A stretch of 64,000 nt of DNA, taken from positions 301,620 to 365,619 of the forward strand of contig JAUIRK010000913.1 of assembly GCA_030549495.1 (NCBI GenBank), in the 5' to 3' direction. The notes under the pieces were generated by a model. It searched no databases, was not told the origin of the DNA, and saw only the letters and a program-made list of their open reading frames with translations. Shown piece after piece: positions 12,261-24,154 of the stretch; positions within the stretch are counted from its first letter, which is position 1; each line of letters begins with the position of its first letter. The position numbers were made by a program, and so were the translations under genes. The stretch is from Nectonema munidae (lineage: Eukaryota > Nematomorpha > Nectonematoida > Nectonematidae).

Positions 12261-13070
12261 CTATTGGTCAAAAAGAAACTGAAGTCGTCTTCGATCTGTT
12301 CCGAATTTGTTTACAATTCTTTCCATGAAATTTTGTCTTTCTTCATTAACTTTTCTTCTATGTACGCTAAGCATGCATAGGCCAGAAAGGCGGTCATCTG
12401 ACATAGTTGATCTTATCCACGTCTTTACTCAGCGAAGGGTACTGAAAGATCTTTCTACGGTACAAGTAGTCACATGTAAAGTTAATTGAATAAGTATAGC
12501 ACTAATAACTAATGGATGAAAATCTGTATAGTTCAACAATTCAGCATATTCTTTACTGTAGATGGTTTGTGTCTCTGAAGATATTGACGAATATAATCAA
12601 ACCAGCTTAACGCCTCAGTTTCAAAATTTTCAAGTTGATATGTTTTGGGAATTTCAACCATTTTTTTAATATAGGTCTTACGTGGAAGCTTTTTCATTTG
12701 AGACGTATGAAGGAGGATTAGACTGAATTATGGACTGTTTTTTCAAGGAATCTGGATTTTAGTGAGCTAATGCGAGAGTCAAGGTATGGAATATATACCC
12801 TCATTCGAAAATAGTGTTTAATATTGTTAGTTTGCAAGTTAGTTCTATGAGTTTGCCTGCTACATTGACGTGGAACATGTACTTCAATGTTTAAATGCTC
12901 TGATATTTCTGTTACGTTTTGGAATATGTTCATTTTAAAGTGTTCTTCTGCTTTGCTTCGATGAGTTAGCTAGTAAGTTTCGAACTCGTTCATGAACCTG
13001 CGTTAAATCTAACTGAATTGCTTGTAGAGCCTGTGTTATCGGTTCAAGAATAAAAAGATATTATCTTCAA
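12261..13070 (-). pseudogene. hAT transposase (ZMYM/TTF type), C-terminal part
   Basis: Read on the minus strand from about 13070, the sequence gives a helical segment (EPITQALQAIQLDLTQVHERV), then VPRQCSRQTHRTNLQT, then a dimerisation domain with VTTCTVERSFSTLR, and ends MSDDRLSGLCML...FLFDQ with a stop at 12261-12263. These are hallmarks of the hAT family that carries TTF-type zinc fingers in animals. The usual N-terminal zinc finger and DDE core are absent here. The copy has an in-frame stop inside the dimerisation domain (STLR*VKTW) and at least two frame changes between 12500 and 12730. A TTF zinc-finger piece on the same strand at 17012-17275 may be the other end of the same copy. Confidence 0.8.
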
Positions 13071-13322
13071 GCTAAATAGAAAAGATAGAAATCTCAATCT
13101 CAATACTCACGCTCTTTGTATTTTCATCTTTTTTTTTTATTTTCTTACTGGTAAACAATTTTAATTGCTTTACCTATTTACTCTACCTTGTTCCCTAATA
13201 TTCAGTACTATTATGCTACACCTATGTTTAGTGCTTTAAATATTGTGTTATATATCTATATATTTTTATTTGTGTTATATTTTACTATATTTCTAGTATT
13301 TTGTGTTATATATCTATAGATA

Positions 13323-13455
13323 GGGGGCGTGAGTAGGGTTGGTTAGATGCTGGATTCGATAACTCAAGGTCTTGGGTTCGATTCCGCATCAAGCCTGCTT
13401 TCCTCATAGTTCGATACAAGCGGCGCAATTGTGCCTTCTCGATGAAAACACCCCG
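13323..13455 (+). repeat. tRNA-derived SINE, copy 1
   Basis: The head GGGGGCGTGAGTAGGGTTGGT resembles a tRNA D-arm with an RNA polymerase III A box, and GGGTTCGATTCC (about 13375-13386) is a clear B box. A unique body with AAGCGGCGCAATTGTGCCTTC follows. The tail here is a CTCTAC repeat. A second copy at 39885-40031 shares head, body and tail junction, which defines the family. Confidence 0.85.
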
Positions 13456-16400
13456 GGGTACCTCTACCTCTACCTTATTTAACTGAATGTTTTTTTTTGT
13501 ACTTTATGATTCATGCTTTTTGTTTTCAAATGGAAAATTCCTGACGTTTTGTTTTAAATAGTTTTTTCTTTTAATTAATTTTTGCTGGAGTTCCTGCATC
13601 TCGATGGATGAAAATTCTCTTTGCAGTTCTCTTCCCAAAGTTGGATGAAGATTTCTTTTTACTTTTTCTTTGTGCTTTTTTTGAAATAAATTTTTCATTT
13701 TCAAAAAAAAAATACTGACTATTTGCATAAATTAATTTACTCTGCATATTCGACCCGTAATTTTTATATCATTTTATTTCTGTTTTGTATTTTTTTTTAG
13801 TTCTAAATTATCCCTTTTCTTTTCAATTTTGTCTTTTTTTAATACAATTTTGTCTTTTTTCATAGTGAAATAACTCAAAATAGGACTAAAAAGGATTATA
13901 TTTCTACGCCTTAAAGATCATATGACTTATAAAAAAATTCCTATTCATAGAGTAGGCAACACTTTGCAATGGCAAGAGAATTTTTGCAAGAATGTATCAT
14001 GTCTACAAAGTTTTATTCTATATTGAAAATAGTACAAACAATTTTTAAGTTTATTCTATTATTATTGAAAAGAATATGAATACATATCGATTTTTTCTTT
14101 GAATACTACTTTCTCTCTCAGTAAAAAGTTTTGTTTTAGCATCTCTCATATCACGATAATATCTTAATCTTCAAAGAAAATATCATAAAGAACCGATAAA
14201 AAGAAAATACACAATGCAAATACGAACATCGAAAGTTTGTTTAAACTTGAATAACAAAATCGATTCAATCAAAATATGAATGATCACTTTTAAAACGTCT
14301 GAATAAAATAATTTAATTTTCCCATATTTACTTTAGAATCTTTAGAGTTTAGATAAAGGCCAACTTGGATTCTTTACATTATCCTAATTATCGGAGCTTT
14401 GTTCTAACTATGAACACTTAATTTAATGATGATAATCGAACGAAATCTCCATATGTTCATATACTAATAATAGGCCCCTTCAATTAATTCTTCAGCATGT
14501 ACCATTGCTTACATACAGTTACGACAACATTTTAAAATAGTGGTATTCAAGTTTCGTAAACCGAGAGAACAAGTTACTAGTCCTTCTATTCAAGAGGTCT
14601 ATGATACTAATGGAAGGATATTCTTTATTTTCGGCAATTAAATTCAGCAAAAAAAGTATCGTAACATGGGTTGTTTCTCCTAAGTTAAAAAAATAATAAT
14701 TAGCATAAATTCTGTGTGCTATATCTACATTTCTAAATTTTTTTTTAAAGCGAATCGCTTCTTACAATATTTTGTCAAAGAAAAGATTTTTAATGTGTAT
14801 TTATTATGTATAACCATTTTTTGTCAAAAAATTATAAACGAAATAAATAGAAACACGATCTTACTCATTGTCTATGATATAATTTAATTGTTATATTTTC
14901 TTTCTATTCTATAAATTATATTTTGGATAAAACTTCATAAAATACTTTGCTTGTTGGCTGACTAGTGACCTCTCCCCCCAATAATTTCCTATAAGTAAGA
15001 TTTGTTGCTTGTTTATAAAATATGTATGAAAAACAAAGCAGATACAGAAAAAAACTAAGACAAAAAGGACTATGAGAGGAACAACAAAAAAAAAGGACAC
15101 TGCTGAAAAGGAACAAAAAAAAGGAAACTTGATTTATATAGAAATGAAAGCTTTAGGAGTCAATGACAGTGAACGTCAAAGTAAATGCAGAAGCAAAAAA
15201 AGATTAAAGTGTCCAAAATTCACCCTACGGATATTCGAAACAGATTCTCAGAAAAGAAGTTTACGGAGCTAGAAATAATAATGAAATTATAAATTAATTT
15301 TTTGTGAGTAAAAATTTATGTTTATTAATTAAAATTGTAATATTTTGAAAAATTTTCTCTCAAATTATTAAAAAAGCTAAATTTCTTTGCCAATTCCATA
15401 TTTTACCATACAAGATAGCAATGTTTGCTATCGTAACTTCTCTCTGACTGCGCCTTTATCTTTACTAGACATCCTAGGAAGGCCTTCTCCCTCTAACACC
15501 ATTTCTCCCCCTAGAAAGAAACGTTATAAGCTCATCTTGTTTTTAATTTTTTTCTTGACAGAGAGAGTTCTCTTCTTAAATTCATTAATGTAAGCTGTTG
15601 ATACTTATTCCATAAACATTTTTATCTGTTATAAATCAAGCAAACGTCTAACAAATTTGCATCTTGATGATTTTTTGACATTAAGTGTCAAAAAGGCTTT
15701 AAATATGAATTCTAATTTTTTTTGTTTATAATAAAATTGGTGTCAATATAATAAAAAATCTACAAAAAGATTATTCATCCAAAACTCTTCAAATGTAAAT
15801 GTTTGAAACAGATTCGATGAGGCGAGGGTAAAAAATGCTATAACAAGAATATACCAATTTTAAATAAAAGACAGAGTAAAGACGTGCTTTGCATTACGAA
15901 AAGATATTGAAGATTGTTGAATAAATGAAAAGTTTAAGTTTGATAATTCAATTTATATTCTGTCCTTGGACTGAGCATTAATTCTAGAAACGTAATGAAA
16001 AGTGCACAACTTTAATTGCTTTTAAATGTAGCAGAATAAATGTCTGTAGTTATTTGGTAATCAAATTTGTATTCTATCCTATTCAGAAGCGAAATGGTTT
16101 GCTGGAGATGGCGGGGAGCCAGGGGGAGGCGCAAAAAAAAATAATTACTTTTAAGGGACATAAATCTCTTTCTTCATGTCAGAATGGTTCAAACTATAGA
16201 TTTTTTATCGTAGGAACTCCTCCCTCAAAATAAAACGACTCATTACAATGCTTTTTCGCTTATAATGCGCCAAATTTATGGCTCCGAATCGTATATTCTT
16301 GAAGAAAACAAATTTTCACAAAATATACAAAGAAATGTATAAAAGTTGTGAAATATTTTACTTATTTTTGATATTTAAAAGTGATGTTTTAATAAGTGTT

Positions 16401-16690
16401 TATAAAGTAAATATTGTCCAATGCTTTGATTGTCATCATTGAGGAGGAAATACACACATAAACACCTCCATATGCACGCCAAATAATTTTTTAAATAATG
16501 CCTGGCTACTTTATCACATGATCAAAAATTACTGATTTTATTTTAAATCAAAAATCGATTGTTCAAACTAGATTAAAATCAATAAAATTAAAAAAATATA
16601 TATATTTTTTGCACTATTGTGCGTTTTTTGTGGATCCGGTTTTGCGCATTCTATTGATCGAGCAGTGTATCCCATATGCGCTTAAGTTTC
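13456..16690. other. AT-rich intergenic DNA
   Basis: Several short open frames exist (for example Lys-rich at 13504-13728 minus and 15072-15272 plus) but they have low-complexity composition and no domain I recognise. Long T and A runs near 13780-13860 make them unlikely to be genes. Confidence 0.4.
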
Positions 16691-17011
16691 AAAAATTTTA
16701 ACTTAGAACCAACAGAACATTTTGCTTATCAATATTAAGAATCAATTTATTTGTAGAATATATTATTGAAAAAGAAATTATAAAAAAAATAACGTCACAT
16801 ATAAAAATATTGAATAAAACAAGCGCAAAAAAATTAAGTATTTGCATTTTTCCAACATTTACAGAGTGTTCTGTTAAAACCAAGTTTCCAGTATCTATCT
16901 TGAAGTTAAGAAGAGTCTGCAAATTTATACAATTTACGCTGGCTGTATCAATATCGATTTTAAAACTTCATCATTTTTCTTTCTCTTATTTTGAGAGCAG
17001 TGTCCATTATC

Positions 17012-17275
17012 TTAGTTTGACAAATTTTTGAATTCATGTAGGCTTAGTATACATTCCACCATCTTTAGTTGTACGTTTTGTGTCCGCAATAAAGTGGGAC
17101 GCAAACATATCCATTGTTTTTTTCCAATTATTAAAGGTTCTGATACAAATTTGCTACACTTCCTATTTTTTTGAAACACAACACAATGAATACAGTAGAC
17201 AGCATCTTCGTTCAAACTGTAAATTAGTTCAGGGAACCCCTTGAAGGGTTTTAAAAAAAAATCAATTTTTTTCAA
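17012..17275 (-). pseudogene. hAT transposase N-terminal TTF-type zinc finger fragment
   Basis: The peptide contains IYSLNEDAVYCIHCVVFQ followed by KFVSEPLIIGKKQW. This matches the pattern of the TTF zinc finger found at the N terminus of ZMYM1-like hAT transposases, in which W-Y-S..D.A.CF.C..F precedes a conserved F...G...WK. The second half of the domain (the LRDHE/H-type region) has degenerated to LRPTLLRTQNVQ. It lies on the same strand as the C-terminal piece at 12261-13070, in the correct order for a single element, with about 4 kb between. Confidence 0.6.
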
Positions 17276-18732
17276 CTTTTCAAGAATTTGACATTGAACT
17301 AACGACTTCTTTCATTTTCGACTTGATAAAATCCATGCAGTTATAGTGGGATTTGGAGCTTAGAATGAAAGTGTTGTCTGGTAATAAAATAATGTTGGCG
17401 TGTTCATTGGACAAAAATTCTTTTATAATAAATTTTTAAAATTCTGAAAAAAAGTTTGTTCCACTCGTGGTTCTGATTTCAACATACCCATAATATTGGG
17501 AAAAATTAAGTACTGAAAAATCTTAAGGTTTTTAATAAAAACTAGGACTATTTAACCAACTAACTAACTAAGCGACTAACTGACAAATTGCCTAATTATC
17601 CCCTATCCTTACTTACTTTTAAAAATATTTCAAATTAAAAAAAAAATTTTAAGCACGAAAAAGTGTCTCAGGGTTAAGTTTTGCAATACAGTAAAAAAAT
17701 AAATATAATCTACACATCTTTTTTGAAATAACCTATTTCGAATTTTTGAGGAAAGGAAACAATATTCAATTTTTATAAAATTCAATAGAAATTTGCCAAA
17801 CTCGGCTTTGGATAAACTATAATTATTTAAATATCTAATTTTAGATTTGATATGAATTTATATTTTCAAACAAAATATATATTAGAAGAGATGATCTAGG
17901 ATACTCGCATGCGGGTTGTTTGATATATTTGTTATATAGGATGAATGCGAGTATTTAGCAAATTTGATCAACGTTATGACAGAAGGCAGGCCAATCTAAT
18001 AAGGGTTTGAACCTTTTTGGCGCTCATCAAGGTCCCATAAGCGTTTATCCTACATAATCTCTACCCATGTATTAAAAACACAATATCTTGCCAAGTGATT
18101 TGATTTATATAGTAAATTTGATGTTATCATACTTGGAGCTGTGGATTATTATCAGTTGACGAGTTGGATAGTGCTAACCTTACCCCCTACATAGTTCGAT
18201 TCAAAGAAATGTCAATAGCAACCTGCATCCAACTGATGAAACCCAACTTGGATTCGCTTGTCTTGTGTGATAAGGTTAATCAAATTATCTGTATATGAAC
18301 TATGCCCGTGAAAAGGTCCCTCCTTTTCTTCAAAAGTGAATCAACTAAAAGTTTTCAAGTGATGGGAATTACTAAAAGAATTACTATAGCTATATCTCAA
18401 TAAAAAATTATTTGATATAACAGAATTTGTTTCTTTATTATAATAAATAATATTAGCATTATTTTAAGGAAACCTTGGTTAATATACGTTAGATCAGAAA
18501 AAATATTCAGTATGAAATGATTCATAAGTATCTAAAATATTCAATGAATTTAATGAAAATTAAAAAAAACTCTACTTTCTACGAGTATGTGTTTCCAACC
18601 AATCAGATCCAAGATCTTTACGCAGTTAATTTGAATAATCAAAATTTATCTAAGAAATCTTCAAAATATTTTGTATGATTTTTTGAGTAATTTGAATCAT
18701 TAAAAATATAAAAATTATTCAAAATTTATTAT
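17276..18732. other. Intergenic DNA, one possible SINE trace
   Basis: No gene was seen. AGTTCGATTCAAAG at about 18190 resembles a pol III B box and is preceded by GACGAGTTGGATAGTGC, which could be an A box. I found no second copy, so I do not call a SINE. Confidence 0.35.
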
Positions 18733-20035
18733 GCAATTTTCCAACGATTGGGAAAATTTTCGAAAAGATACTTTTTATTCAGATATTAAAATATTTGGAA
18801 GATAATAAAATGTTAGCAAACTGACAGTTTGCTTTCCATGAAGGTTTCTCTACAGAACTCCTACATTGCTGTTTTTTTGATAAAATAGTTTCCTATTTAG
18901 AAAGAAAAATTGATGTTGGTGCAATATACTTGGACCTAAGCAAAGCGTTTGATAGTGTGTCACACAAAATCTTACTAAACAAGCGTATTCATTTTGGTCT
19001 CTGTAATACATCAATTAAATTTTTTGCTTCGTATTTAGCAAATCGCAAACAGTTTGTCAACTACCACAAGGCAAATTCTTCTTATCACAACATAACCAGA
19101 GGAGTGCCACAGGGATCTATCTTAGGTCCACTCCTTTTTATTGTATATATGAATGATTTTATCAACAGCACTGACTTTTTTTATGTTTTAATATACGCAG
19201 ATGATGTAACATTAATTTTTCCGTACTGCTCTGATAATTTTGAACTGTTAAAGAACGCTTATTCCAGTGTGTTAAATTGGTGTGAACGAAATTACCTTAC
19301 CATAAATGGGTCGAAAACGAAATCAATAATTTTCTCGAAAAAAACATCGTGGAAACTTTTTTGTTTGACAAGCTGAACTTGAAAATCTTTTCTGAAGTGA
19401 ATTTGCTTGGTTTAATAATTGAAAATAATCTCAGTTTTAATCAGCACATTACTTATCTTTCTATAAAACTCGCCAAAATAAATGGTATATTAGCTCATAC
19501 CAGAAAGCTCTTTCCAACTAAAGTTCTTCTGATATTACTAAAAACTCTCTTTCTTCCTCATCTTTATTACAGCTTGGTCAACTTTGGGCACTGTAATTTA
19601 CATCGCTTAATTGTTTTGTATAAAAAAGCTATCAGAATTGTTACCCATTCAAAAAAAACGTCTCACACAACTGAACTCTTTGTCAAACTTGACTTGTTAA
19701 AGTTGGAAGACATTTATACTCAAAAAATTGAAATATTTATCCTTTCCAATTTGAACTCTTCGCATAATCATTTTCAAAATATTATACTTTTCACTTCAAA
19801 ACCTTCCTATTTTTTCAGAAATGTTATGAATCTAGATAAACCGCGTTTCAGACTTGAAACTTTTAAGCTTTCTATAAGATACAAAGCTGTTTGTTTTTAC
19901 GAAAAACACAAAAGCTTCATAGCAGAAAGTTGCTCTTCAGTAAAGAAAATGAAACTCATCATGAAAGATTGGTTCATTTCTTCATATAGAGAAAAAACAA
20001 CTTGTAATGTTGTTATGCTATATTTGTCAAAATAA
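18733..20035 (+). pseudogene. LINE reverse transcriptase, 3' portion of ORF2
   Basis: The conserved RT blocks are visible in order: TIGKIFEK; QFAFHEGFST (fingers); DLSKAFDSVSHKILL with the first catalytic Asp; ITRGVPQGSILGPLLF; and the YADD active-site box in LIYADDVTLIF near 19195. Downstream NLLGLIIENNLSF and YKKAIRI are typical of the thumb and C-terminal region in this group. The frame is open from 18930 to 19376 and then shifts by one frame near 19350-19375, continuing open to 20035. There is also a stop in the segment before 18930. The enzyme would copy LINE RNA at a nicked target. Confidence 0.85.
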
Positions 20036-20320
20036 TTAGCTAATGATATTTCATGTACTCATTTCATCCCGATGCTCTATTTGCTTTTTAATCTCCTTGT
20101 CTTTTTGATGGTGTATTTTTCCTGAAGCGGTTTTCATAAACCTTTGGAAATACATCCGCTTGCATGTCTTCACTCAATTTTTAATATTGTTCTCCTAATA
20201 TTATTCTACATAACATTATTAAAACTTTTTTGCTAAAGATTTTTCTTTTTTTTCTTTTGAATTACGCTACCTATAAATCATAATGACTTCTTATGTGTGT
20301 ATCGAATTTGTAAATAAATT
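18733..20320 (+). mobile_element. 5'-truncated LINE (non-LTR retrotransposon)
   Basis: The element starts inside the reverse transcriptase domain (NFPTIGKIFEKILF at about 18736) and runs through the RT, a C-terminal region and a short 3' UTR to about 20320, where it ends in an A-rich stretch followed by a TTC microsatellite. The lack of ORF1 and endonuclease is the usual outcome of incomplete reverse transcription. Sequence style (DLSKAFDSV, GVPQGSILGPLLF) fits the Jockey/CR1 side of the LINEs. No target duplication could be fixed. Confidence 0.85.
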
Positions 20321-20329
20321 TCTTCTTCA

Positions 20330-22130
20330 AAAAAAAAATTTCTTCTTCTTCTTCAGTCAAATTAAAAGAATAAGTAAATTTGAATTTAACCGGTCCAAAA
20401 AAATTTTCAATAGTTTTGATGATTATGCATAAAAAATTAGGTCAAAGATTTTTTTAATTTAAATTTTTGATTCATTTAAAATAATAAATGTAATAACAAA
20501 AAAATATTAATTATAATAAATAAGATTTTTTTAATTTTTAAAATTATTTCCTTTTATATGAAAATGATTTTAATATTTAGAAGTGAAACTCATATACTTG
20601 CTATTGACATTTTTTGAAATACCTTTAAAAATATTTTTATTACTTAAAAAATGCGACTCCGAATTAGCCCGTTAAAATATCCGACTCCACCGATTCTGAC
20701 AGGGACTCCGAAACCCTGGACTTCCTAGTTAATCTAAGATAGAGGGAACCTTGGTGAATCCAAGAGATAAATATAAATAAAAGCTTACATAATTTAAAAT
20801 GACGAAGTTTCAGAGATATGAAAGACACTCGTTTTGCTAGGAGCAAATAAAAATTTAAAATGTCCCTTTTTTGCTAAAATTGTCCACTCTTTATGTATCG
20901 TGATAAATTTATTGGTTTTATGATCATTTTGGTTTTAAGTTTCTAGCATTTTTGAGACTATGACAAATTTCCTATATTCTCATAATATATTATCTTAAAG
21001 TAAAAAATGAGTCTGGTTAAACGTGTCGTATCACGCAATTTCGATTACACTGTCATAAAAACATCAATATAAAACATACATATATTAATTATCGAGTCAT
21101 GCTTTTATATTTCAAAGTTGTATAAAGTGCCAATTTCAAATTGCATGAGGAAAATATCTAGGTTTCTATATTGGGCATACTAGAAGACGACCCCTCATCA
21201 TCAATCCATCATCAAAGAAAAGTTCATTTCATAAATAATCGCTTTGTTCTGTTTTGTGTTTACCTTGTCTGGTGCATATTGCCATAGACTTTACTCCCCT
21301 AACTTTATTCTTTAAAAGTTCATTCTTTCTTGACACTAATTATATTAGCAGGGTTGATGGATACGAAAGAATATAATGACATTGATTTTTGTGAGAGAAA
21401 AAATATTCTATATATAATATTCTATGCCCAAAAGTTATATATTCGAAAATATTTGAATACAAAAAATAGAGGATATAAAAGTATAACATGAAAAAATACA
21501 AGGCCAGGAAACATAAAATAAAATTTTAAATGTAGTAATGATAAATTTTTATTTTTTACAAATCTTTTTCATCAAAAAAATTATTTTATGCTTAGTATCA
21601 GAAACTTTAGGTTTGATTACGGATAGGCATGTAGAGAAAAAAATATTATTTTTTCTTATTTTTTTTTGTTATCGTGGTACATCAAAAATCTGTAGCTCCA
21701 TTTGCATCTGTTAGCTTATGTAGTCCACGATTTTTATCATCGTGTGAAGCTAAACAATTTGAACAGCTGCGTGAGGAAAGGGCGCCAGATAGATTGATGT
21801 AATCCAACCGTTATTTTAAACTCATAAGAAATTGAGTTTTCAATTCTTATGTAAGTGTGTTGTTCACTTTCATACAATGCCATAATTGTTTTCACTACAT
21901 TTTCATTCTAAACTTGTAGGCATCGCATGGTCTAAAGCCCAGACTGTGAAAAAAGGGGGTGGGTCGGGGTTGTGAATCAGCAATTTTGCCAAAACTTTTT
22001 ACAATTGTCTTGTCATAAAATTTTAATTAAAAACCACATCTAAATTTGAGCAAAATTTAATATTTGATAAAAAAAAATCCCTTAAAAATTTACTAAATCA
22101 AAAAAATAATGTCACAAATGAGAAGTACAT
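20330..22130. other. AT-rich DNA with a possible hAT-type right end
   Basis: A GACTCCACCGATTCTGAC block followed by CTCCGAAACCCTG (to about 20718) looks like a terminus of the GGAGTCGGAGTC kind known from non-autonomous hAT repeats, but the other end was not found. The remainder has no gene. Confidence 0.35.
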
Positions 22131-22138
22131 CACTTTAA

Positions 22139-22233
22139 CCCATTTACGCCCAATGTTCCTGCTTTTTTCAATGACTGCGTTTGATAGTCTGCGTTTTTTT
22201 AGATATCGTCTGCTTTGCTTGGCCTTAAATGGG
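22139..22233. mobile_element. piggyBac-type MITE, 95 bp
   Basis: The element is framed by TTAA at 22135-22138 and 22234-22237. Its ends are CCCATTTACGCC and the complement of CCCATTTAAGGCC, so the termini are inverted repeats beginning CCC, as expected of piggyBac relatives that duplicate TTAA. It has no coding capacity. Confidence 0.75.
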
Positions 22234-22247
22234 TTAAATCCTGAACG

Positions 22248-22665
22248 TATATTTGACCGAACGGACTTTTAGCCGAATGGACATTTAACAAAAAATGTAC
22301 TTACAATTTAACAAATTTTGGAGACATTGCTTTAGTTCCAGTAAGTTTGCAAACTTCTGCTCTATTACAAATCTGCAGGATAATTTTTGTTTTATTTTAT
22401 TAATCTTAACTTCTATACGCAAATTATATTATTAATTACTTATCTACTCGAAGCTATATTGCCATATGTGTTTTGATATGACATGGCTGATTAATAATGT
22501 ACAAATCTTTTAATATACACAAATTATGTGATGAATAATTTTATCTACTAGAAGTTACATGAGAAGTGGTCCATTCGGTCAAATATCTGTTTAGTAAAAT
22601 TTTTGTTTGGCCACAAGTCAGACAGCTAAATGTCCTTCGACCGAATGTCCATCATCCAAAGTGAA
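22248..22665. repeat. Dispersed repeat with GGACATTT boxes, copy 2
   Basis: Boxes such as TTGACCGAACGGAC and GCCGAATGGACATTT open the element, and mirrored ones (CCTTCGACCGAATGTCCAT) close it near 22650. Internal blocks AGTAAGTTTGCAAAC and AACTTCTATACGC align with the copy at 9830-10360. The mirrored boxes suggest short terminal inverted repeats. Confidence 0.65.
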
Positions 22666-22679
22666 GATACACTTTATAT

Positions 22680-23895
22680 AGGCATATTTATAGTTTTGTT
22701 TTTATCAGAATGTCAAAAAATACAAATTTATAAAAATTGAAAGCTACTTGATTGTAATAAAGAAAATAAATGAAAATTAGTTTTGTAGCGCACTGAATTT
22801 TGATAGCGGCAAAATCTCACACTTCTTTTTGCCGATATTTTCACTCTAACAAAACAAATTGAGAGTTCTTGTAAGAGACTTTTTTCCAAAAAAAATATAT
22901 TTGATTCTCACTCAAAGAATGTAATTTTCTCTCTCAAGTAGCTCCAATTTCGATGTTTTTTTATTTTCACCGCCAAACGTAGATTTATGGAATACGGTGA
23001 TTTAAGGTACATTTTTACACTCAGAAATGGAAAAGAAGAAAATAAAGCAGAAATAATGCAAAAATGATGCGTAAATCGCAAGTTTCCTTGAAACTTCGGG
23101 AGCTGATGATAGTCTTTTTTGATTTTTTTTCATCTCCTTACAGAATAGCTTGACGTATACTCCTAGAAGATTGAACGATATGAGACAAGCGATGAAGAGA
23201 GTTTGAATCACAAAAGGGCGACGGAACTCGTTCGCAGTGAATTTTATTATCAAATTCAATATTTTTGATGAAGATAAGACAAATGCGTATTAGAATTTTT
23301 TGAGTGAGCAAAAATTCGATATAGACAAAACATCTTTTCCTCATTGACTTTAAAAATTTAGTAATTTAATTAATTAGACAACTTTTATTAAACATAGAGT
23401 CAAGTAAATAAACAAAAAGCACTTAATTAGATATAAGTAAGGAATAAAAGAGGATTGATTCATTTGCAATCTTCGAATGGATTTAGAGAAGTTCTTTTGT
23501 AATTTCATCACAACGACGTTTGAAGTCCTTTCATGTTAAAAAGATTATGCGATTTTCTTAGCGCTTGTGAAGCAAAGGCAGAGGTGTGACAAGAAGTCAA
23601 TATTCTTTTCAAACTTGAAAAAACTGTCTGCAACTTGATATTTTCCGTCTAATTGTCAAGACATCTAGTGCGTATAAATAATTTAACACTTTTTTAACAA
23701 AAGAATTTATAGGTAAAACCTGAGTAAGTATTGAGAAAAGCAATTTTTATTGGATAGACTATTCTAAATTATTGTGTAATTCCTTCAGAATAAACAGTTT
23801 GCTTTCGCTTTCTCTATAAATTTTAAGAAAACAACGACTAGTTAATTTTTTCTTCATGAAAAAAGCCTTCATTCACAGGCAAGTTCCATCCAATG
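22680..23895. other. AT-rich intergenic DNA
   Basis: No gene was seen. Short hydrophobic open frames at 23002-23344 on the minus strand overlap one another in different frames and look like chance. Confidence 0.4.
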
Positions 23896-23899
23896 AATT

Positions 23900-24152
23900 A
23901 AATTGAAATCATTATAACAAATATAAAAAATTGTAAAAACTGGGCACTTTATTGCTGATTGCTTATCCTCAACATCATCACCTCCTTAACACAAAGATTG
24001 TTTATCCCCAACATCCTCATTTGCGTTACATCTCATTTTCATTATTTTATTTGCTTTGAAAAAGGAGTTTATACTGCGAAACTAGTCAGCAAAATCAGCA
24101 ATAAAGTGTCCAGTTTTTAAAATTTTTAATAATTATTTCATCTCAATGGGCA
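23900..24152. mobile_element. Fold-back element, about 250 bp
   Basis: The left arm 23900-23961 contains AAAAACTGGGCACTTTATTG and the right arm 24092-24152 contains its complement CAATAAAGTGTCCAGTTTTT. With the looser outer part the arms pair for about 60 bases around a loop of about 130 bases. It has no coding content. The superfamily cannot be told because I could not fix a target duplication. Confidence 0.65.
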
Positions 24153-24154
24153 TA

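Noticed and set aside
15072-15272. Lys-rich plus-strand frame
   Set aside because: Low complexity, no motif, no splice context and no partner exons.
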